Below, piece after piece: positions 34,641-43,740 of a stretch of DNA of 64,000 nucleotides. The position numbers and the translations under genes are program-made. Position 1 is the first letter of the stretch, and each line of letters begins with the position of its first letter. The notes beneath the pieces are model-generated. The model ran no database searches, was not told the origin of the DNA, and worked only from the letters and a program-made list of their open reading frames with translations. The stretch comes from Anaerolineales bacterium. GTDB lineage: Bacteria > Chloroflexota > Anaerolineae > Anaerolineales > Villigracilaceae. The stretch lies in contig JADLBX010000045.1 in the NCBI GenBank assembly GCA_020847435.1, positions 87,229-151,228 on the forward strand, written 5' to 3'.

Positions 34641-37154
34641 ATGAAACCACGTCCCATTTTTGCGCGTACTTTTTTTTCGTTGATCGCCTGCCTCGCGCTG
34701 GCGAGTCAGGCTTGCGCCATTTCGTTGATCGAGTGGCCCACCTTTCCGACGCCGAGCGGTGGAACTCCGCTTCCCTCCGGTGCCACCGCCACGCCCGCGC
34801 CGCGCGCCCAAGTGACCTTCACCGTCCAGTTACCGGAACCGCTGTTGCCCGGCGAATCGCTCGACCTCTCGGTTGTGGACGAGGTCACAGGGCTTGCCTA
34901 CAATGCCGTGCCGTATACGATGAATCAGGTGGACGCGGTGACGTTCACCAAACAATTGGAAATCCCCGACCAAGCCGTCATCCGCTATCGTTACGTGCGG
35001 AAAGGCGGCAACACCATCGTTAACGAAGATACCAACGGCGACCAGATCATCCGCTATCGCCTGTTCTATGTGAGCGGACCGACGCAGATCACCGACACGG
35101 TCAGCAGTTGGGCAGACCGGGCAGTCAACACCGTTTCGGGCAGCGTCAGCGGCACGGTCCTCAACGCCGACACCGGCGCGCCGATTCCCGATATGCTCGT
35201 CACTGCGGGCGGCGTGCATTTCTTCACCAATTCCGCCGGGCAGTTCAAAATCAACAACTTGCGCGCCGGCGCCCACAACCTTGTGGCATACGCCATGGAT
35301 GGGACGTTCACGACCTTTCAACAAGGCGCGACCGTCGCGGCAAATTCCGACACGCCGGTGCAGATCCGCGTCAAACCGGCGCCGCTGGTCAACGTGACGT
35401 TCATCGTTTCCGTTCCATCCGGGACAGTTGGTCCGAACGTGCCGATCCGACTCGCGGGCAACCTGCTTCAATTGGGCAACACCTTCTCCGACTTGCGCGG
35501 CGGCTTTAGCGTCGTGGCAGACCGGATGCCCACCCTCAGCCCCACCGGCGACGGGCGTTACTCGGTGACCGTTCCCCTCCCGGTCGGCGCGGACGTGCAA
35601 TACAAATACACCATGGGCGACGGTTTCTGGAACGCCGAATTCACCTCCGAGGGGAAATACGTGACGCGGCGCATCCTCGTCCCCGCGCAAAACGTCACCA
35701 TCGAAGACGCCGTGCAAACGTGGCAGGCGGGACCGAAAGCCCCGATCGTGTTCGACGTGACCGTGCCGGGCAACACCTCGCCCACCGACAAAATCTACAT
35801 CCAATTCAATCTCCTGCTCGGCTGGTCGTTGCCGATTCCCATGTTACAGCAAGCGCAGAACCGCTGGGTCTATAAACTGTACGGACCGCTCAACATCACC
35901 GGTTCGTTCACCTATCGCTACTGCCGCAACGCGCAATGCGACTCAGCGGACGACGCGCAGACAGTCGGACCGAACGCGCACGGGCGCAACATCACCCCTG
36001 CGCTCACGCCGCAAGACATCATCGAAAACGTCGGCGCGTGGGCGTGGCCCCTCAACGTCGGGAGCGCGTCGCTGGTCGCGACCAACATCCCGTCGCGCGG
36101 AAGCGGGTTCATGGCGGGCGTCGAATATCAAAGTTATTACGACCCGCAAACGCCCGCGTTCAACGATCTTGCCTTGCAAAACATCCAAAGCCTCGGCGCC
36201 AACTGGGTGATCTATACCCCCTCGTGGACGTACAAACGCACCGCGCCCGTCGTCTTTACGCAACAACCCGGCAAAGACCCGTTCTGGGTGGATACGCTCG
36301 CGGCGGTTTCGCAAGCGCGGACGCGCAACCTCAACATCGCGCTCTTTCCGCAACCGCGCTTCGAAACCAACTACACGGATTTCTGGAAGAACGCGCCGCG
36401 CGACCCGAATTGGTGGGTTGATTGGTTCGAACATTACCGCGCCTTCGCGATTCACTTTGCCGACCTGGGGACGCAGTCCGGCGCGCAAGCCATCGTCCTC
36501 GGCGGCGATTGGATTCTCCCGGCTCTTCCCAACGGGTTGCTTGCCGACGGCTCCCCCAGCGGAGTCCCCGCCGACGCGGAAACGCGCTGGAAGAATCTCA
36601 TTGCCGAAGTGCGCCAGCATTTCCGCGGCAACGTTTTGTTCGCACTGCCGTACAACTCCACCGATTTCGCCCTGCCGGTCAACATCCTGCGCGACACCGA
36701 CGGCGTGTACCTGCTGTGGTTCGCCAAACTGAGCGCGCAAGCCTCGCCCAACAAAGCGGATCTGATCGCCGAAGCCGGCAACCTGCTCGACCAAAACATC
36801 GCGCCGTGGCAACCGCAAGTCGGCAAGCCGTTTATCATCGGGCTTTCGTACCCGTCGTCCACCTATTCCGCGACCGGCTGTATCCCCGACGGAAGCGGCG
36901 CCTGCCGCGACTGGACCGCGCTCAACCGCCCGAACGCGGATCTTTCCACCGTCAGCCTCGACCTGCAACAACAAGTGGACATTTACGACGCGGTCCTCAA
37001 CGCCATGAACACGCGCAGTTGGGTCAGCGGCTTCATCAGCCGCGGCTATTTCGAGCCGGTCGAATTGCAGGACAAATCCGCCTCCGTTCACGGCAAACCC
37101 GCGCGCGACCTGCTCTGGTATTGGTTTCCGCGCTTGTTAGGGAATATCAAGTAA
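34641..37154 (+). CDS. Large secreted protein: starch-binding-like domains, carboxypeptidase-regulatory-like domain, TIM-barrel-like C-terminus
   Basis: An 837-residue exported protein. The signal peptide ends near LALASQAC, a non-standard lipobox; a TPSGGTPLPSG linker follows. Domain 1 (VTFTVQLPEPLLPGE), domain 3 (VTFIVSVPSGTVGPNVPI) and domain 4 (VFDVTVPGNTSPTDKIYI) each look like CBM20-type beta-sandwiches that end in YRYxR or YKYT strands. Domain 2 (VSGTVLNADTGAPIPDMLV) is a carboxypeptidase-regulatory-like fold. The C-terminal ~330 residues (GANWVIYTPSWTYKR, RNLNIALFPQPRF, WWVDWFEHYR, AIVLGGDW) suggest a glycoside-hydrolase-like TIM barrel, possibly GH113-like, but catalytic acids are not certain. 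GAGGAG precedes ATG. Confidence 0.68.
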   Translation: MKPRPIFARTFFSLIACLALASQACAISLIEWPTFPTPSGGTPLPSGATATPAPRAQVTFTVQLPEPLLPGESLDLSVVDEVTGLAYNAVPYTMNQVDAVTFTKQLEIPDQAVIRYRYVRKGGNTIVNEDTNGDQIIRYRLFYVSGPTQITDTVSSWADRAVNTVSGSVSGTVLNADTGAPIPDMLVTAGGVHFFTNSAGQFKINNLRAGAHNLVAYAMDGTFTTFQQGATVAANSDTPVQIRVKPAPLVNVTFIVSVPSGTVGPNVPIRLAGNLLQLGNTFSDLRGGFSVVADRMPTLSPTGDGRYSVTVPLPVGADVQYKYTMGDGFWNAEFTSEGKYVTRRILVPAQNVTIEDAVQTWQAGPKAPIVFDVTVPGNTSPTDKIYIQFNLLLGWSLPIPMLQQAQNRWVYKLYGPLNITGSFTYRYCRNAQCDSADDAQTVGPNAHGRNITPALTPQDIIENVGAWAWPLNVGSASLVATNIPSRGSGFMAGVEYQSYYDPQTPAFNDLALQNIQSLGANWVIYTPSWTYKRTAPVVFTQQPGKDPFWVDTLAAVSQARTRNLNIALFPQPRFETNYTDFWKNAPRDPNWWVDWFEHYRAFAIHFADLGTQSGAQAIVLGGDWILPALPNGLLADGSPSGVPADAETRWKNLIAEVRQHFRGNVLFALPYNSTDFALPVNILRDTDGVYLLWFAKLSAQASPNKADLIAEAGNLLDQNIAPWQPQVGKPFIIGLSYPSSTYSATGCIPDGSGACRDWTALNRPNADLSTVSLDLQQQVDIYDAVLNAMNTRSWVSGFISRGYFEPVELQDKSASVHGKPARDLLWYWFPRLLGNIK

Positions 37155-37270
37155 CACGAGATCGCGAAGCGTCTCGCGTTTTGGGTAGTTCTTGCGCAAG
37201 AGCGACATAAATGTCGCGTTACGCTGCTCGTTTTCATTCACGGCGCTTAAGGCAAATGATTGAAACAATT

Positions 37271-37289
37271 GGGCGGGGAAACCCCGCCC
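37271..37289. repeat. GC-rich hairpin GGGCGGGG-AAA-CCCCGCCC
   Basis: A perfect 8-bp stem (37271–37278 with 37282–37289) with a 3-nt loop lies 36 bp before the penicillin-acylase-family gene. Such GC-rich palindromes are often dispersed repeats in bacterial genomes. No T-run follows on the plus strand, so it is not a standard terminator. Confidence 0.55.
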
Positions 37290-37325
37290 CTACATATACA
37301 TCTCAAACCCTTTTGGAGGCATTCA

Positions 37326-39881
37326 ATGTCGAAAACAAAAACCATTCTAAAACGCACAGGGATCGGCTTTTTGATCCTCGTCGTCCTGCTCGGCGCGGGA
37401 GGCGGATATTATTTCAAAAGTTACCTGCCGGACACCGTCGCGCCGAAATCCTTCCCGCAGATTGACGGGACGATTCAACTCGACGGTCTCGACGGACCCG
37501 TTGACATCTACCGCGACCACATGGGCATCCCGCACATCTACGCGACCACCGCGCACGATCTCTTCTTCGCGCAAGGCTACGTCCACGCGCAGGATCGTTT
37601 CTGGCAGATGGATTTCTGGCGGCACATCGGCTCCGGCAGGCTCGCTGAAATGTTCGCCTCGCAAGCCGATACCGACGCCTTCCTCCGCACGCTGGGATGG
37701 CGCGTCACGGCCGAGCAGGAATACGCGCAACTCGATGCAGGCTCGAAAGCCATCGTCGACTCGTATACCGCCGGCGTCAACGCTTACATCGAGGGCAAGG
37801 ATGATATCGACCTCAGCCTCGAATACGCGCTCCTCGGCTTGCCGATCCTCGCGCCCGATTACAAGATCGAACCGTGGACGCCCATCCACAGCCTCACGTG
37901 GGGCAAAGCCATGGCATGGGATTTGCGCGGCAACATGGACGAAGAGATCCAACGCGCGGTCCTCATGAAAACCCTCACACCGGAACAAATCGCCGAATTA
38001 TTCCCCGCCTACCCCGCCGACCATCCGGTGATCGTCAACAAGATCGGCGATCTGACTTCCGCCAGCGCGCCGACTACCGCTTCCGCGTTCGACATCCCTG
38101 ACGCGACGCTCGCCGCCCTTCAGAAAAACGCTTCGCTTCTCGACGTGGCGCTTGGTCCGGCAGGCGACGGCATCGGCTCCAACTCGTGGGCGGTCTCCGG
38201 CAAACTCTCATCCACCGGCATGCCGATTCTCGCCAACGATCCGCACCTCGGCATTCAAATGCCGTCCATCTGGTATCAAGTTCACTTGGAATGTAAACCC
38301 GTGTCGGATGCTTGCCCGTTCAACGTGGCAGGCTTTTCGTTTGCGGGCGTGCCCGGCGTTGTCATCGGGCACAACGAACACGTCGCCTGGGGCTTCACCA
38401 ACGTCGGTCCCGATGTGATGGACTTGTACATCGAGCGCGTCAACCCTGACAACCCGAACCAATACGAAGTCAACGGCGAATGGGTGGACTTTGAAACGCG
38501 CAAAGAAACCATCAACGTCGCGGGCGGCGACCCGATCGAGATGACCGTGCGCCTCACCCGCCATGGACCCGTGATCTCCGACGATTTCGGTCCGCTGAAA
38601 AACGTGGGCGACCCGGAAGACAAAGAGTTCGTGCCGTTCAAAGACCGCTCCGGCATTGAACTGCCCGAACAATATGTCATCGCTCTCAAATGGACGGCGC
38701 TTTCACCGTCTACGCCGTTCAAAGCCATTTGGGGATTCGACACCGCGAAAAACTGGGACGAGTTTCGCGCGGCGGCACAGGACTTCCATGTGCCGCCCCA
38801 AAACCTGGTGTATGCCGACGTGGAAGGCAACATCGCGTATCAAATGCCCGGCGATATTCCCATCCGCGCCAAAGGCGACGGGACGATTCCCGTCCCCGGC
38901 TGGACGGACGAATACGAGTGGACCGGTTACATCCCCTTCGAGGAACTGCCATACACCGTCAACCCGCCCGAGGGCTATATCGCCACCGCCAACAACCAGG
39001 TCCCACCGTTCGATTATCCGCACTGGATCACCTACGATTGGGATTACGGCTTCCGCGCTCAACGCATCGTGGACATGATTCAAAACGCGCCGGGCAAAAT
39101 TGACTTCGCGTATATTCAACAAATGCACGGCGACGCGTTCGACGCCAATGCGGCGCTCTACGTGCCGATTCTGCTCGAAACCGATGGGCTTTCCGAAGAA
39201 CACGTTAACTTGATAAAAGACTGGGATTACCAGGACCGAATCGATTCGACTGCGGCGGCGGTGTTCAACGCGTTTTGGCGTCACCTCCTGCAAAACACCT
39301 TCAACGATGACATGCCCGAAGCGCGTTACTTCCCCGACGGCGGCTCACGCTGGAATGAAATCATGCGCCACATGGACGACTCGTCGGCATGGTGGGACGA
39401 CCGCTCGACGAAGGATGTGGTCGAAACGCAGAACGACATCGTCAAGAAATCCTTCGAGCAGGGCATCGCCGAACTGGAGGAAATCTTCGGCAAAGACGCC
39501 TCCAAATGGAAATGGGGCGACATGCACGCCTCCACGTTTAGAAACGGCACGCTCGGCGAATCGGGCATCGGGCTGATCGAGAATTTGTTCAACCGCGGTC
39601 CGTTCCCGACGGGCGGCGGCGAAGCGCTCGTCAACGCCACTGGCTGGTCGGTGCGCGACGGATACGAAACGAACTGGCTTCCATCCATGCGGATGATCGT
39701 TGACATGGGAGATTTGAGCAATTCAGTTACGGTCCATACCACCGGGCAATCGGGTCACGCGTATCATCCGCACTACATTGACATGGCAGAACTGTGGACC
39801 GGCATAGATTACTATCCCATGCTGTGGGACTTGGACGCGGTCACCGCCGACGCCGAAGGGCATTTGACGCTGACGCCCTAA
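37326..39881 (+). CDS. Penicillin acylase family Ntn hydrolase, membrane-anchored
   Basis: An 851-residue precursor. A single N-terminal helix (GFLILVVLLGAGGGYYF) anchors it outside the cell. VDIYRDHMGIPHIYATTAHDLFFAQGYVHAQDRFWQM is split here as the alpha-chain signature. Autocleavage should occur before Ser285 in GIGSNSW, exposing the nucleophile of the beta chain; NDPHLGIQMPSIWY follows as in the family. WGFTNVGPDVMDLY and the catalytic Asn region (VTATNNQ-like IATANNQ) are present. Substrates in the family include penicillins and N-acyl-homoserine lactones; none can be assigned. GGAGG precedes ATG at 37326. Confidence 0.88.
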   Translation: MSKTKTILKRTGIGFLILVVLLGAGGGYYFKSYLPDTVAPKSFPQIDGTIQLDGLDGPVDIYRDHMGIPHIYATTAHDLFFAQGYVHAQDRFWQMDFWRHIGSGRLAEMFASQADTDAFLRTLGWRVTAEQEYAQLDAGSKAIVDSYTAGVNAYIEGKDDIDLSLEYALLGLPILAPDYKIEPWTPIHSLTWGKAMAWDLRGNMDEEIQRAVLMKTLTPEQIAELFPAYPADHPVIVNKIGDLTSASAPTTASAFDIPDATLAALQKNASLLDVALGPAGDGIGSNSWAVSGKLSSTGMPILANDPHLGIQMPSIWYQVHLECKPVSDACPFNVAGFSFAGVPGVVIGHNEHVAWGFTNVGPDVMDLYIERVNPDNPNQYEVNGEWVDFETRKETINVAGGDPIEMTVRLTRHGPVISDDFGPLKNVGDPEDKEFVPFKDRSGIELPEQYVIALKWTALSPSTPFKAIWGFDTAKNWDEFRAAAQDFHVPPQNLVYADVEGNIAYQMPGDIPIRAKGDGTIPVPGWTDEYEWTGYIPFEELPYTVNPPEGYIATANNQVPPFDYPHWITYDWDYGFRAQRIVDMIQNAPGKIDFAYIQQMHGDAFDANAALYVPILLETDGLSEEHVNLIKDWDYQDRIDSTAAAVFNAFWRHLLQNTFNDDMPEARYFPDGGSRWNEIMRHMDDSSAWWDDRSTKDVVETQNDIVKKSFEQGIAELEEIFGKDASKWKWGDMHASTFRNGTLGESGIGLIENLFNRGPFPTGGGEALVNATGWSVRDGYETNWLPSMRMIVDMGDLSNSVTVHTTGQSGHAYHPHYIDMAELWTGIDYYPMLWDLDAVTADAEGHLTLTP

Positions 39882-39894
39882 CAATCTTATTTTT

Positions 39895-40074
39895 ATGGAT
39901 CTGTTGGCTCAACTCCTTGAATTGGTCGCCTCTATCCTCAAAGTCTCCACGCACGGGCAGACCTATCGCGACGATCTGCGCGGCGCGAGTCCGCGCAGGC
40001 TTGTGGTCATTTCCTTGCTTCTGCTGATCGCCCTCTGCGCGGGAATAGGTTGTTTGATCTTGTACTTTGTTTAA
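39895..40074 (+). CDS. Small single-helix membrane protein, unrecognised
   Basis: A 59-residue ORF, 13 bp after the acylase stop. A short amphipathic N-terminal part (LLAQLLELVASIL) and a charged middle (YRDDLRGASPRR) precede one clear membrane helix (LVVISLLLLIALCAGIGCLI). There is no obvious ribosome binding site, so it would depend on coupling to the acylase gene. I know no family for it. Placement and hydrophobic pattern make it more likely real than not. Confidence 0.45.
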   Translation: MDLLAQLLELVASILKVSTHGQTYRDDLRGASPRRLVVISLLLLIALCAGIGCLILYFV

Positions 40075-40117
40075 GCGTCAGTCGCACTTTGTGGTTGACG
40101 CTGAATTAAATAATCGT

Positions 40118-40140
40118 AGGGCGAGATATTATCTCGCCTT
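40118..40140. terminator. Hairpin between convergent genes
   Basis: GGCGAGAT (40120–40127) pairs with ATCTCGCC (40131–40138) across ATT; the outer bases extend the stem. On the plus strand it is followed by TTACTTTTTTTC, so it can end transcripts from the acylase side. It overlaps the last codons of the convergent VanZ-like gene. Confidence 0.55.
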
Positions 40141-40494
40141 ACTTTTTTTCAACGCCACCCACGAGAAGAAAATCACTCCAAGATAACTCGCGGCGAGGTC
40201 AACGAGGCTGAGTGTGCGGCTGGCGAAAAATTGTTGCGAGTATTCCTCCACGCCGATGATGAGGGCGAGAGTCAAGCCGACGAAGACTGCGACCCGCTTT
40301 GGAGGTCGAGAGGGAAGCGAGCGGAAGAGGGTCAGATCGAGGAGCAGGGTGAGAATCCCGAAGAGGAGGAAGTGTCCCGCTTTGTCGCTGTAGGGAATCT
40401 GGTTGATGAAGCCGAGCAGGCTGAGCTTGCCGACGTCGGCGAGGTAGACGATTAAGCCGATGAGGAGGGCAAAAAGAATCGTGAGCCACTTCAT
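40129..40494 (-). CDS. VanZ-like family membrane protein
   Basis: A 121-residue protein with four hydrophobic helices. YSDKAGHFLLFGILTLLL and EEYSQQFFASRTLSLVDLAA carry the conserved H...F and E(E)xxQ...R..s..D.. pattern of the VanZ family, whose prototype gives teicoplanin resistance and whose general role is unknown. A longer reading to 40824 is rejected: the added 110 residues are Ser/Arg-rich antisense of the DedA gene. It lies 16 bp downstream of the DedA gene and is probably cotranscribed. Confidence 0.82.
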   Translation of the reverse strand: MKWLTILFALLIGLIVYLADVGKLSLLGFINQIPYSDKAGHFLLFGILTLLLDLTLFRSLPSRPPKRVAVFVGLTLALIIGVEEYSQQFFASRTLSLVDLAASYLGVIFFSWVALKKSKAR

Positions 40495-40510
40495 AAAAAA
40501 TCGAGACGCC

Positions 40511-41170
40511 TTACGGCGTCTCTGCTTTCGCTTTTTCCATTTTCGATTCGCGCCGCGCTTTCCACCACTCGAAGACCATGGGGAGGACCGAGATGCCGAT
40601 GATGGCGATGATGACGAACTCGAAATTTTTACGGACGAACGGGATGTTGCCGAAGAAATATCCCGCGAAGGTGAAGAGCAAGACCCACACGACGCCGCCG
40701 ACGAAATTGTACGTGATGAAATAAGCGTACGACATTTTGCCGATGCCCGCCACGAACGGCGCAAACGTGCGGACGATGGGAACGAAGCGCGCGAGGAAGA
40801 TCGTCTTGCCGCCGTGTTTTTCAAAGAAGGCGTGCGTCTTGTCGAAATATTCTTTTTTGAGGAATTTGATGTTGTAGGCGCGCTCGCCGAGATAATGACC
40901 GATCGAATAATTGACCGTATCGCCGAGGATCGCGGCGAACATGAGCAACGCCGCCAAGCCGTAGATGTTCAACGAGCCCAACGCGGCGAAGGTGCCAGCC
41001 GCAAAGAGCAGCGAGTCGCCTGGCAGGAACGGCGTGACGACCACGCCTGTTTCCAAAAAGATCACTACGAAGAGGATCGCATACGTCCATGCGCCGTATT
41101 GGTTGATGATATTGGCGAGGTGTTCGTCTAAGTGAAGGAACAGGTCAACTAAACCAGCTAGGAAATCCAT
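40511..41170 (-). CDS. DedA family membrane protein (SNARE-associated/VTT domain)
   Basis: A 219-residue protein. FLETGVVVTPFLPGDSLLFAAG is split here as FLETGVVVTPFLPGDS; GDTVNYSIGHYLGERAY and the signature FFEKHGGKTIFLARFVPIVR (kept to 20 residues) followed by FAPFVAGIG match DedA proteins from end to end. DedA proteins are linked to undecaprenyl-phosphate recycling and membrane homeostasis, which would serve the polysaccharide and cell-wall pathways. ATG at 41170 has only a weak purine-rich GAGAG stretch upstream. Confidence 0.9.
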   Translation of the reverse strand: MDFLAGLVDLFLHLDEHLANIINQYGAWTYAILFVVIFLETGVVVTPFLPGDSLLFAAGTFAALGSLNIYGLAALLMFAAILGDTVNYSIGHYLGERAYNIKFLKKEYFDKTHAFFEKHGGKTIFLARFVPIVRTFAPFVAGIGKMSYAYFITYNFVGGVVWVLLFTFAGYFFGNIPFVRKNFEFVIIAIIGISVLPMVFEWWKARRESKMEKAKAETP

Positions 41171-41190
41171 TGTTATTTCTCTCTTTTACA

Positions 41191-41227
41191 TCAGACTTCG
41201 GAAGTCTTGGAGACTTCCGAAGTCTGA
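41191..41227. repeat. Palindrome-pair hairpin, 17-bp perfect stem, TGG loop
   Basis: AGACTTCGGAAGTCT (41193–41207), TGG, then AGACTTCCGAAGTCT (41211–41225). Each half is a 7-N-7 near-palindrome and the second is the inverted copy of the first; flanking TC/GA extends the stem to 17 bp. No T-run follows on either strand. It lies between the 92-residue protein gene and DedA. The same sequence recurs at 50844 in the other orientation. Confidence 0.8.
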
Positions 41228-41246
41228 TTTATTGAATAGGCGCAGA

Positions 41247-41525
41247 TTATACAGCGCTTTCCCCTTTCGGCTCGATGCGGCTGAGCCAATCGCCGATGAC
41301 AAGAATGATAAGACTTCCGAGCGATGACATACCCAAATTAAGCGAGCCAAACGGGAAGAGTCTCCATCCCTGCCACCAGCCGACGAGATGTCCCAGCGCA
41401 AAGCCGAGGGCGCTCAAGCCGAGGTACAACATCAACCGCCAGAAGCCACTGCCGCGAATCAAATGATAGAGCGCGCCGATCAGCACGGCGATGAGGAGGG
41501 CGAAGAGGAGGGAGGGAATAGTCAT
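41247..41525 (-). CDS. Hypothetical small membrane protein
   Basis: A 92-residue protein with three hydrophobic helices (LLFALLIAVLIGALYHLI, LMLYLGLSALGFALGHLVG, LGSLIILVIGDWL). I recognise no named family; GxLYHLIRG followed by GFALGHLVGWW is a pattern found in small Chloroflexota membrane proteins as far as I can judge. It precedes DedA on the same strand with a palindrome-pair hairpin between them. Function unknown. Confidence 0.65.
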   Translation of the reverse strand: MTIPSLLFALLIAVLIGALYHLIRGSGFWRLMLYLGLSALGFALGHLVGWWQGWRLFPFGSLNLGMSSLGSLIILVIGDWLSRIEPKGESAV

Positions 41526-41560
41526 GGTGAGGGGAGGCTAGAGACTGATAGGCGGCACAA

Positions 41561-41659
41561 GATGCGAGATACAAGATACGAGATACATGATACAAGTTAC
41601 GAGTTACAACGTGTTTCCTTGTGTACTTGTTTACATGTCTACTTGTTTCCGCGCTTTCC
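41561..41659. repeat. Two adjacent degenerate tandem arrays: 7-bp units then 8-bp units
   Basis: Seven heptamers (GATGCGA, GATACAA, GATACGA, GATACAT, GATACAA, GTTACGA, GTTACAA) span 41561–41609. They are followed by octamer-like units GTGTTTCC, TTGTGTAC, TTGTTTAC, ATGTCTAC, TTGTTTCC and GCGCTTTCC up to about 41659, ending at the stop of the S9 peptidase gene. Most of the gap between two genes is therefore repeat DNA. Confidence 0.7.
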
Positions 41660-41662
41660 TGT

Positions 41663-43573
41663 CTACGGTTCCAAACGCTTCGCAAAGAAATCGGCAATCG
41701 CGTTGTAACAGGTGACGCGGTTTTCGTATTTCAGCACATCGTGACCTTCGTCTTCAAAGACGAGCAATTCGATGTCTTTGCCTTTCGATTTCAACTCGCG
41801 CACGAGGTCTTCCGATTCAGCGGCGACGACGCGCGGGTCGTTGCGACCTTGAATAACCAACATCGGCGCGGACATGTTGTTCAAATGCGTCTTCGGCGAA
41901 CGCTCGACGAGGAAGGCGCGCTCATCGGCTTTTTCGGGGTCGCCGAGCGCGATCTTGAAATAAGGCTTCCACGTTTCAGGAATTCGTTCGGAAAATGTGA
42001 GCAAGTCGTACGGACCGAACATATCGCACGAGGCTTTCCACAAGTCGGGATGCAAGCCCGCCTGCATCAGGGTCATGTAGCCGCCATACGAGCGACCGAC
42101 AACTGCCGCGCGCGAAACGTCGAGCCGTTTATCTTTCGGCAAGACATACTTCATCGCATGGACGTGATCGAGGCGATCCTGCCCGCCCCAGTCGCGGTCA
42201 ACGTGTTTGGTGTAGGAAAGTCCATAACCAGTGGAGCCGCGCACGTTCGGCACAAAGACCGCGAAGCCGCGTAACGTGAGAAATTGAATCAACGGCATCG
42301 AGAACCACGCGAAGTCAGGACGTTCCTGTCCCTGCGGACCGCCGTGAATGTAATACACAACGGGTCGCGCGCCTTTATAGCCGAGTCCCTTCGAGGGGAG
42401 ATAAAGCCGAGCGGAGGTACGCAGTCCGTCATGGGAAAGAAACGAAGCGTCCTCCCCTTTGGAAAGAAGCGAGTCGGGAATCCCAAGAATTTTCTCGTTC
42501 GTGTGACGCGTCACTTTGTTTCGCCGCGCGCCCTCCACGGTGTAGATTTGAGTCGGCGAGGTGGCGGTCGAAAACGAGAAGGTGAACGAATCGGTCTTTT
42601 TGTCGTAGGCGACGCGTTCGAGCATTCCGCCGTCGAGGGGTTTTGCGCCGACCAAAACATGCAGGAGGGTCAATTGCTTTTTCTTTTCATTGAACACGCC
42701 TTCGTAGACCCACGAACAACCGTCAATGTTGAAGCCAAGCATATAACGATCCTTGCGAAGATGAACAATCTCGGTCATTTCGCCCACGCCCTTGTGCTTG
42801 ACGCCTTTCAGCTGTACACGCTCAAGTTCGCCAGGTTTTGCAAAATCGAGATAGCCGAGGCTGAACGTATCCTCAAACACGGACGAGACCACCACCGCGC
42901 CTTTTTCGCTCGGCGAGAAAACGACCGAGACGATTCCGTTCAACGGGACCTGTTCGCCTTCGGCGCGGTCTTCCAAAAATTTTCCGTAGATCGTTTTTTG
43001 TTTGCCCTTCTCCCACAAACACAACACGCCATCGCCGACCGAATAGCCTGTGCCGAGTATCAATCTATTGTGATCCTTGCTATGCGCGGCGACTCCCAGC
43101 CCAAATTGATATTCGGCGATCTTGGACAACTTCCCCGTTTTCATATCCGCGCGATAGGTCTCGATCATCGGCTTGTCGCGGCGCTCGGCTCCAAAATAAG
43201 CGACGCCTTTTTCCTCGTCGCACTCGCCAAGATGCACGCGATACTCGGCAAAAAAATTATCGAACGCGGGTTCGGGGAAACCGCCTTCCAGCGGAATCAA
43301 CATCGGTTGATAATTTTCATCGCCGTCTTTATCAATCATCACCAGAATTTTCTTGAGTTTGGAAAAAACAAAAAACGACAAGCCGCCGATCAAATGCGGG
43401 TTTTGCAACGCGATATTCGGCGGCAACAACGGCTCAGGCACACTGCCGCCAAGCTTCATCGCATACAAACTCAAATGCCCCGAGCTGTTACTCAAGAAAT
43501 AAATTTTCTTCTCGGCATGTTGCGGCACAACGAACAAACGGGCAGACATCAGCGATTCGACGCGGTACGTCAT
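41663..43573 (-). CDS. S9 family (prolyl oligopeptidase) serine peptidase
   Basis: A 636-residue protein without a signal peptide. The first ~390 residues are a predicted beta-propeller (repeated LFFSGSEG-like strands such as KIYFLSNSSGHLSLY). The alpha/beta-hydrolase domain has YIHGGPQGQ for the oxyanion region, the nucleophile Ser495 in GRSYGGYMTLM, Asp579 in GRNDPRV and His611 in DEGHDV. This is the acylaminoacyl-peptidase/dipeptidyl-peptidase type. GAGGAGC precedes ATG at 43573. It probably degrades oligopeptides in the cytoplasm. Confidence 0.9.
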   Translation of the reverse strand: MTYRVESLMSARLFVVPQHAEKKIYFLSNSSGHLSLYAMKLGGSVPEPLLPPNIALQNPHLIGGLSFFVFSKLKKILVMIDKDGDENYQPMLIPLEGGFPEPAFDNFFAEYRVHLGECDEEKGVAYFGAERRDKPMIETYRADMKTGKLSKIAEYQFGLGVAAHSKDHNRLILGTGYSVGDGVLCLWEKGKQKTIYGKFLEDRAEGEQVPLNGIVSVVFSPSEKGAVVVSSVFEDTFSLGYLDFAKPGELERVQLKGVKHKGVGEMTEIVHLRKDRYMLGFNIDGCSWVYEGVFNEKKKQLTLLHVLVGAKPLDGGMLERVAYDKKTDSFTFSFSTATSPTQIYTVEGARRNKVTRHTNEKILGIPDSLLSKGEDASFLSHDGLRTSARLYLPSKGLGYKGARPVVYYIHGGPQGQERPDFAWFSMPLIQFLTLRGFAVFVPNVRGSTGYGLSYTKHVDRDWGGQDRLDHVHAMKYVLPKDKRLDVSRAAVVGRSYGGYMTLMQAGLHPDLWKASCDMFGPYDLLTFSERIPETWKPYFKIALGDPEKADERAFLVERSPKTHLNNMSAPMLVIQGRNDPRVVAAESEDLVRELKSKGKDIELLVFEDEGHDVLKYENRVTCYNAIADFFAKRLEP

Positions 43574-43740
43574 GGCAAGGCTCCTCTGGAAATTTGTTTT
43601 GTTTATTTTACTTCGATTGATATGAGCGCTGTCAATATTGGTTTGAATACATCCTGCCGAAGTTATCTCTGGCTTGAATCCTTATCTCACGAAATTATAT
43701 GCAACGACTATTTGAAACTCAGTCTGACTACACGCAGGTT

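Noticed and set aside
35943..37091. A 382-codon open frame on the minus strand within the large secreted protein gene
   Set aside because: Arg/Gly/Val-rich text without motifs, fully antisense to a better supported gene.
40495..40824. N-terminal 110-codon extension of the VanZ-like gene
   Set aside because: Ser/Arg-rich low-complexity text overlapping the DedA gene on the same strand in another frame; the family start is at 40494.
41561..41659. CRISPR-like array
   Set aside because: Units are only 7–8 bp and have no spacers; it is a degenerate tandem repeat.
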